Shown here one piece after another: positions 57,720-64,000 of a DNA stretch of 64,000 bases. The stretch comes from Sclerodactyla briareus (lineage: Eukaryota; Echinodermata; Holothuroidea; Dendrochirotida; Sclerodactylidae). The notes under the pieces were generated by a model. It did no database searches and was not told the origin of the DNA. It worked only from the letters and a program-made list of their open reading frames with translations. Position 1 is the first letter of the stretch; each line of letters opens with the position of its first letter. The DNA lies in NCBI GenBank assembly GCA_026419785.1, contig JAODTK010005420.1, forward strand, positions 124,001-188,000. Reading direction: 5' to 3'. The translations under genes were made by a program, and so were the position numbers.

Positions 57720-58985
57720 GGAATTTTAGAACTGTTGCCTAATACTTTCGCGATATATTTTGCATATTGCCTATTATATATACGGTTAACAGTATAGGAT
57801 CGTTCTCCTCTTTAATTCAAACACTGATATTATGCGGGAGCAGAGAGTAAGGGAGAATACAACTGACATCGTTGGAACCATCTTTTAGAAGTGGGAATGT
57901 CTACCATTGTAGTGTAGTAATATGTAACTTAACAGCGCTGTTCGCGTATTCTCCCAAAATCGGTCAATTTGTTAGTTGACTGAACCGGATGCAGCTAATT
58001 CTGAACGTTATTCATATATGCTGACAAATTGTCTTATATCATATCTAAGTCACTGTGCACTTGCGCCATATGGAAACTCTTTTACTGCGGGCGTTGCAGA
58101 GCCCGCTATCACATTTTGAACACTGCAGTGCAGGTGGCGATTGTGATTTGTTTATGATTGTCCATCGAGGGGTGTGATTCTAGTAGACTTGTGTACACCT
58201 CAATGAATACTGATGGATGATTTCTTGAATTCCTGTTCACCAATTGAATTTTTCAAGCAAACTGCGTAATTGTGATTTTACGGGTAATCATTTTAGGCAA
58301 AGATGAGGCCATTAGTCAATGTTTGTCAATTTTATAGCACAATATAAATGGTTCCTCTCTTGCAGAGGTATACGGGCATTTTTTTTTCATCTAGTCATTG
58401 TCCGGCCTTTCACATCAGACACTGTGAGAAAAATGACCATTGTAATTGTTTGTTTGGGGTCATTGGTCAAAAGAAAATTCCTCTGATTGGCGTAGAAATT
58501 ACAGTAGCAGTGCTTTGCAAGTAGAGCCAGTGCTTTCTCTAAGATGGAAAAAGGCATTACATTGGTTCTGCAAGCCAGCATTGGCTTCAATTTATTCCAA
58601 AACTGGGACTAGGGAATTATCTGGCTGTTCCACAGTATCCACAAGAATAGCTGCGGCTTGGCAGACTTCGGTAGAAAAACAGTTAATTCTTATGATCTTG
58701 AGTGCTCAAATTCTTTAGTTCTGGAACTGTTCCTGTCGAGACCAGGGGCGTGAATACGGGGGGAGGGGGGGGGGGGGGGGTTGGCGACAAAGTCGGTCTC
58801 AGCTCGAGTTAGGTGAAAAGTAATCGATTTATAGCCATGACCTAGTATTTTCTAACTAAGTGAGTAAGTGGTGCCTCTGCCTGATGTGACTGTACCAATA
58901 ACTTCCGCATCGAGTGAGAGTTTCTCTAATCTTAAACTAGTGAGACGTTATTTTACGTTCTGCATGGGCCAAGACTGACTACGGG
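57720..58985. other. No confident gene; poly-G run inside
   Basis: Overlapping ORFs on both strands at 58387-58718 are partly hydrophobic and lack recognisable motifs. A G-rich run lies at about 58758-58780 next to a GGGGCGTGAATACGG start resembling the GGCGTAGCC repeat family. Confidence 0.35.
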
Positions 58986-59021
58986 ACCTATTGACACTGG
59001 CTTGTGAGCGTGATCTCACAG

Positions 59022-59170
59022 ATGGCATTGACTTTGATGCAATTGTGATCGGTGGGCAGACTTGCCTAAGTTTATGTTTGGTCGCCTATCAGTGTTTGTT
59101 GATCGGGGGTCACCGTATGGAGGTCGGCCGTAATAGTCAACTTTCCTACATCATGTATGTGGATATTCAC
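59022..59170 (+). CDS. Exon-like block 4 with strong donor
   Basis: GATATTCAC|GTAAGT at 59171 is an excellent splice donor, and TGATCTCACAG (ending 59021) a fair acceptor. Between them one plus frame is open (DGIDFDAIVIGGQTC, then EVGRNSQLSYIMYVDIH). No family recognised. It may belong to the same transcription unit as the blocks at 51.8-57.7 kb. Confidence 0.25.
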
Positions 59171-59534
59171 GTAAGTAATGGGGTTTGTTTCCCCTAATTT
59201 GCATGTCCAACAGCATGTCTAAATCGTTAGATTGGTCAAAAATCTAAATTGTAGTGAATGTTGCGATGGCATTCTGAATTCATGTAGTAAGACACCTCAA
59301 CATGAACATAATTATATCCCGGCGACACTGGAAGTGTATGGGGATTTATGGTTTTGGGTGTGTAGCCGCCGCCACCACCGCCGTCCCAGGCTCCGCCGCC
59401 GCCTCCGGAATTTAGTGTTAGCGCGATAAACTCTTTAAACGCTTCATCTGATTGATCTGAAAACCTTGTACACATGTCAGCCATGGAGCGGGAAATCTCG
59501 GATGAGTTCGAAAGTGGACATCACTGCAATGCTG

Positions 59535-59800
59535 GGGACGCTAATTTGCATAATTCACGCGAAATTTCCAAGTTAGTCGGATTTGAACGAAACTCAGTAG
59601 GTAGGGACTATAGTTGATCCCGAAAAATGTGGAGTAATTTCAAGGTCATCGGTGGTCAAATTTGCATAATTTAGGCGATTTCCATGACTTGTCAGACTTG
59701 ACCCGAAACTTTGGAGGATGGGGAATACATTTGTTCGTGACAAAGTTAAAGGTCATTTTCAGGCATGGTCAAATTTGCATAATTTATGTGACTTCTTGTA
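59535..59800. repeat. Three-unit tandem repeat, about 112 bp
   Basis: (GG)TCAAATTTGCATAATTTAxGxGA occurs at about 59539 (weaker), 59652 and 59765. Each is followed by a TTCCA(A/T)G(T/A)(T/C)xGTxxGA-type block and ACCCGAAA/AACGAAAC-type words. Confidence 0.75.
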
Positions 59801-60009
59801 ACTCCATAGATTACAACAAAAATGGTGTGTGGATGAAGGCTTATCTTAGTTTTGACCGATCGGAGGTCTATGGGGCGGTGGTGATAATACTTACTCCCAA
59901 TGATTGCCTCAAAGCGGGGATATTCAATTTGTGTGGGCGGTTACCTGCCTACACCATGTCTAGTACGATATATCGTAACCCACCTGTGAACTACATTCGG
60001 CAGTACAAT

Positions 60010-60125
60010 ACAGGGGCGGTGCCAGCGGGGGAGCCCCCCCCCCCCCCGTCGTGGAGCAAAGCGGAAAAACGTCGGGGATGAAAAGTAAGAAAAAAATGCG
60101 CACGTCCGAGGAGTGCAGGAACTTG
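60010..60125 (+). mobile_element. GGGGCGGTGCC-type dispersed repeat fragment
   Basis: CAGGGGCGGTGCCAGCGGGGG, then a 12-base C run (60036-60048), then a coding-free spacer. It resembles the left end of the copies at 49.2-50.7 kb. Confidence 0.35.
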
Positions 60126-60269
60126 ATTTACCTCTGATGGACATGCATGTGTGCAAAGTTTCAGCCCCATCGGACAATTTATTAAATATCGGTATCAGCT
60201 CGGGGCTATGCAAGACCATGATGTGAATGCCATTCTCCTCAGTCTTCCATGTACCAGTCATCATTATGT

Positions 60270-61480
60270 GATCTTAGGTTCAAGCATTTGAAAAAATCAC
60301 TGTCATAACTCATATCCAGCGTACAGCAATCTAGTAATATTAATATGATAACCAAATATGAATGCACAGGTTATTCATGTAGAAGGTTACAGACCGTTTT
60401 GGCACATAAACACACAGTTAGTAGTCGGGAAAAATATTGTTGGCAGAAAAATGAATATTGTGTAATAGTTAATTCAGGCTGAATATCGTACTAGGATAGC
60501 CATTTTGCGTCTGAGGGGTTTCAGGTTCGCAAAAATCCCCAAAGGGGATGGGTTCCCCCTCCCCTTTTTTTTATTACCCCTCCCCAGAACAGCTTTATTA
60601 ACGAGACACTCACGAAAACGGTAGCCACCCAGTCTGGGACCCAGAGCACCTCCACAACCGCATGCAGCCGCCTCTGGTACAATACTGATTAATAAATGTC
60701 GGTCTCACGAAACAAATCATGTCGGTCTCAAAAATGATTACACCTCCCCTGGAATTTTATGTATATACGCGCCTGGTGAGAATATAATCTCTTCGGATCC
60801 CACTCTTCACTGATCCTATAGAATGGTTCACTGAACAATGAAATACTAAGTAGTAATATGCAAAAATTTGAATTTGAATAATAATGAATATATTCGTTAG
60901 AATGCTACTTTCGATTTTACTGTGTTCAAGAAGAGATTTCCGATTGCTGTTGATCGACAAGCTCCGTTTCCGATGAATTATTATTAAAATCATTTGACTA
61001 CAACTCCTTCTGGCGTGAAAAAACAGTAGATATGGAATTATCAACTACCGACCTTTAAGATATGTCGCTACCAAATGGCGCCTGTCAATGAGCATAGTGC
61101 CCAAATCTAAAAGACAAAAAAAAAAAGACTTGGTCACGTACTTGTCCAGTTTGGGAGGGTACCAGGAAATACGCTCAAATCATCATATGTGTCGCTCATC
61201 GTAGTATCGGCTTGTAATGGAGTATAGTGGGAATATAACGGATGGTCCGCCAATCGACGGAATGTCCACAAATTAATTATCCTCAACATCAGTAGCTACA
61301 GCACTACAGCAAGCAAAAACATGCCCTCGTTATCGCGTTTTTTCAATGACGACAAGAAACGACTAGATGTTTACGAGTAGATAGTAGAATACAAGGTTCA
61401 GGCAAATTGAACAGGCATGTATAGGACAACATGAATCAGGCAATTTTTCACTATTGCGAATTAATTCATACAAATTGGCT
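60270..61480. other. No recognisable gene
   Basis: AT-rich; the 95-codon minus ORF at 60757-61044 is Ile/Ser-rich without motifs. Confidence 0.35.
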
Positions 61481-61489
61481 TTCTCAAAG

Positions 61490-61690
61490 TTATTCAAACC
61501 TGTCCGCATCCAAGGGCTACAGGACCAGTGGTTCTTCACATCTCGGGTCTCCAGGTTGATAACAGCCATATGTTCTACGAAGGGGGGATTCCGTAACGTC
61601 GAGATGTGACGATCAACATCGACACGATTACTGGCTCCGCGCAGATTGCCGCGGAGGAGGCATGGGACGGTGATTCTGGCAGATGTGGTG
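61490..61690 (+). CDS. Exon-like block 5, paralogue of the block at 51.78 kb
   Basis: Sequence after TGTCCGCATCCAAGGGCTACAG aligns with 51.80-51.96 kb. Shared landmarks are ACAGG(A/G)CC, CATATGTTCTACG versus TACATTCTACG, GATTCCGTAACGTCGA and TGTGAC(G/T)ATC, ending at TGGGA(C/T)GGTGAT. With one inserted G and one lost A allowed for, it encodes YVLR, then GDFRNVE-VTI, then DTITGSAQIAAEEAWDGDS. GATGTG|GTGAGA near 61684 is a good donor. Spacing to its paralogue is about 9.7 kb. Function unknown; exon duplication or a tandem gene copy are both possible. Confidence 0.4.
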
Positions 61691-61719
61691 AGAATGTCTT
61701 TTACAATAAATTTTTCGGT

Positions 61720-63380
61720 TTTTCAGCTTGAGCTGAAGTATTAGTAATGCTGAAATGTAGTCTTAAACGTGTGTACGTGCTGTTTCTCCAGTACGTCATA
61801 GTACAGAGACTATTACACACAATTTACACATATCTCTATGAGTGTTCTTACATCGATGCATTCAATACACCATATACCTCTGAGCTTATATGATAGTATC
61901 TAATACTCACGGTTTTATGACTTTTTTTTACAAACCCAAAATTTTATGTTCGATATATTTATAAATGTGTAAAAGCACATTCGAAATTCACTGTTTTTGC
62001 AATTTCAAGTTTCTCAGGTGTTTTTTTTATAACCAGTTAGGGTCATTGGGGCTATGCGGTGATTCGACTTTCGTTCCCGCATGTTCGCCAACTAATCGTA
62101 AGACAGTGTGAACGTGGGAAGTGATCCGAAGGAACATGTTCCGAACTGTCTCTGCTGGTGATAAATCTGAACATAGCTATGGGTACACAGTGTCCAATAT
62201 GCATTCAAATAGTACAGGGGAAAAATTAGGGTTATTGTGAATAGGACGTCGGTATATATGTATCACCTATGTGATGTACAGACAATCAACATGTACGCTT
62301 GTTTAGTGCAATGCATGCACTGTTGAAACGGCTTATTGGTCCGTCTGCTCGACACTGGCAGAGCGAGTTAAGTATTCTTAACATGTTCGCGAAAACAGTC
62401 CGAGTGCAGTGAGAGTACTAGCAGTCGAATCCAAGCGTACATCATTGTCATAGCGGGAAATGATTGGACCAACTATGGCTCAGTGTTTACGACGTCACTA
62501 GCCAGTTATTAAGGATTTAGGTGTGATAACTGAAGGTTCTTAAAAATGATTCTTTCTTGTACGTTTCGGTACCCTTAGCCTCACCGATGCCACCATCAGT
62601 TCCCGAAAGAATGAAAGACCTAACCACCTTATAATAACATTTTTGCAACTGGGTTTTCTCAATTACTTGGCCAGGAAAAATAGATTCCTTCGACCCTTTT
62701 TCTCCTTACGACAACTATTCCTAAATATTTCGTCCTTTGGATTGCAATGCTTCCACCGTTCTATACTATATGCATTTCATGAATATCGTCAGTAAGGTTA
62801 GAGTCGAAAAATACTTGTTGCAGGAAGTCGCCCCAAATGGTACCATCATCGTTTCCACTGCCTCCAACCAGGATTTGGATAACTTGCCAGGCTGAGAGAG
62901 GACGGACCACGGCAGCAGCCAGATTTGAGATTTGGCCAGATGATCAGAGGTATTTGCTTTTAAACCGCGAGCAGGAGCTTCACGGAATTAATGTGCCTAG
63001 TCCTTCGAATAGCAATAGCGGCACCTTTACACATGCCAAGGGAATGAAGATGAACCACATCCCGTGACTGTCTTTTTAAAGGTTTAAAAAAAATAATGTT
63101 CTAGGATTAGTGCTTCAGGTGAGTCGTATTACATTATCGTTACTCTAATTCTCGTATGAAATTGAACCAAGTCTTCAACGGTTGACCCTTCATCAACACA
63201 CTCCGCATTTCGAACAGGAACGGGTGGTAATTTAGGATTAAATTCCGGGTTCCAGACCAAATCAAAAACCAGTAGTAAGTTTGGACGTGTCGTTTACACT
63301 ACTTGGATAGCACCTACCCACGCAAACCTAATTGCAATCTGTATACCAGCCTTATGGCTTCTCTCTACCGGTCTGCCCAA
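61720..63380. other. No confident gene
   Basis: Mostly AT-rich. At 62821-62950 a frame-broken open stretch (QEVAPNGTIIVSTASNQDLD) follows a possible TTGCAG acceptor; too damaged to call. Confidence 0.35.
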
Positions 63381-63387
63381 CTTGTAA

Positions 63388-64000
63388 CCCCCCGATTGTT
63401 TTCCTTGATTTGTTCATTTTATCCAGGGACCGTTACAGAAATGAAAAAGTTGATATGATGATGTTCTCAACGCGAGCGTCATACAGAATGCCTTGTAGTG
63501 GACCGTCCGTGCTCTCGTGTATGTAGCGTGGTGTGCAACTCGCTAACATTATGTCGGCCAATCGCGTCATGTGTCAAGTACCTTCATGAAATTATCCTCG
63601 TCTCAACCATAATCCCCCCCCCCCCATCCCCCCAATAGTTAGTTTCCTGATTTGTTCAATGTATTCAGGCCGTTACTCAATGAAATAATACGATGATGTT
63701 CTCAACGCGAAGCGTCATACCAGAATGCATCGTAGTGACCGTCTCGTTCTCTGGTAGTGCAGTGGTGTGCAAAGCGCTCACAATTATTATTGCGCCAATA
63801 TCGAGTTCCATTGCTCCAATTACCTCATGAAATTCTCCTCTGTCTCCCCACCATAATCCCCCCTCCCCCATCCCCCAATGTATGTTCTGATTGTCATTTT
63901 CAGGCCGTTACCTCAATGAAAAAGTTAAGACGATGCTGTTCTCACGCAAGGTCATAGAGAAATGCCTTGGTTAGTGGACCGTCTCGTTTTCTCGTGTATG
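63388..64000. repeat. Tandem repeat, about 240-bp unit, continuing past the window end
   Basis: Three copies start near 63388, 63628 and 63868. Each has a run of CCCCCC with ATCCCCC, then TTTCCTTGATTTGTTCATTTTATCCAGG-like spacer, (C/A)CGTTAC(C/A), (T)CAATGAAA, GATGxTGTTCTCA(A)CGC, AGAATGC(C/A)T and GACCGTC(T)CGT(T)(C/T)TC. Every unit has an acceptor-like CCAG or TTCAG before the GACCGTTAC/GCCGTTACC block, but no frame is conserved across units. Confidence 0.8.

Noticed and set aside
63388-64000. Repeated coding exons in the terminal array
   Set aside because: Each unit has an acceptor-like CAG, but the reading frame differs between units and stops occur early, so only the tandem repeat is reported.
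1-64000. Bacterial features: operons, CRISPR arrays, insertion sequences, riboswitches
   Set aside because: Nothing in the window supports a prokaryotic origin; repeats are irregular in spacing and of eukaryotic type.

Overview
The window is eukaryotic nuclear DNA. There is no bacterial operon structure, no long intact open reading frame, no rRNA and no CRISPR array. It contains L1-like and other non-LTR retrotransposon debris, tRNA-derived SINEs, minisatellites, and long mono-G/mono-C, (TG)n, (AT)n and (ATT)n tracts. The SINE at 56.83-57.13 kb has a tRNA head, a body with a CCTTGGGC-type block and a GGCGCTATATA tail. From memory this resembles SINEs of sea urchins, hemichordates and amphioxus, so I favour a marine invertebrate deuterostome, but I cannot name the species. 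Almost every recognisable protein motif is broken by frameshifts. Either the elements are old, or the assembly carries uncorrected indels (homopolymers of G/C up to 23 bases point that way), or both.

Layout. 0-0.55 kb: retroelement Gag-like fragment (minus). 3.4-5.6 kb: dispersed element with GTCTCG-rich arrays, a second copy of which lies at 38.3-39.45 kb. 5.66-6.48 kb: polypyrimidine tract. 9.39-13.76 kb: two decayed L1-like ORF2 copies in the same orientation (minus). 15.8-16.4 kb: microsatellites and a short tandem duplication. 17.68-22.83 kb: an inverted repeat pair enclosing a GC-rich island (18.9-22.1 kb) with coding-like patches. 22.81-24.30 kb: a second kind of non-LTR reverse transcriptase with a YVDD motif (minus). 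24.65-25.37 kb: tandem repeat. 25.95-26.03 kb: SINE head. 26.2-35.3 kb: mostly unannotated, with one P-loop-like ORF and a three-unit repeat. 35.35-35.67 kb: possible Penelope-like remnant. 41.1, 49.95-50.45 and 56.8 kb: SINEs. 45.9-47.84 kb: several tandem repeats. 49.2-50.7 kb: cluster of a GGCGTAGCC-type repeat.

The best candidate for host coding sequence is 51.2-62 kb on the plus strand. It holds several exon-like blocks with reasonable splice sites: two blocks that are clearly paralogous (51.78 and 61.49 kb), a 234-bp open block with matching 2-2 phases (52.25-52.48 kb), and a block at 57.49-57.70 kb that fits a CCP/Sushi domain with 1-1 phase. I cannot join them into a gene model from sequence alone.

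I see no convincing new enzymatic or defence system. The items most worth a second look are the inverted-repeat composite at 17.7-22.8 kb, the exon-like cluster at 51-62 kb, and a 94-residue signal-peptide, six-cysteine ORF at 48.36-48.64 kb.
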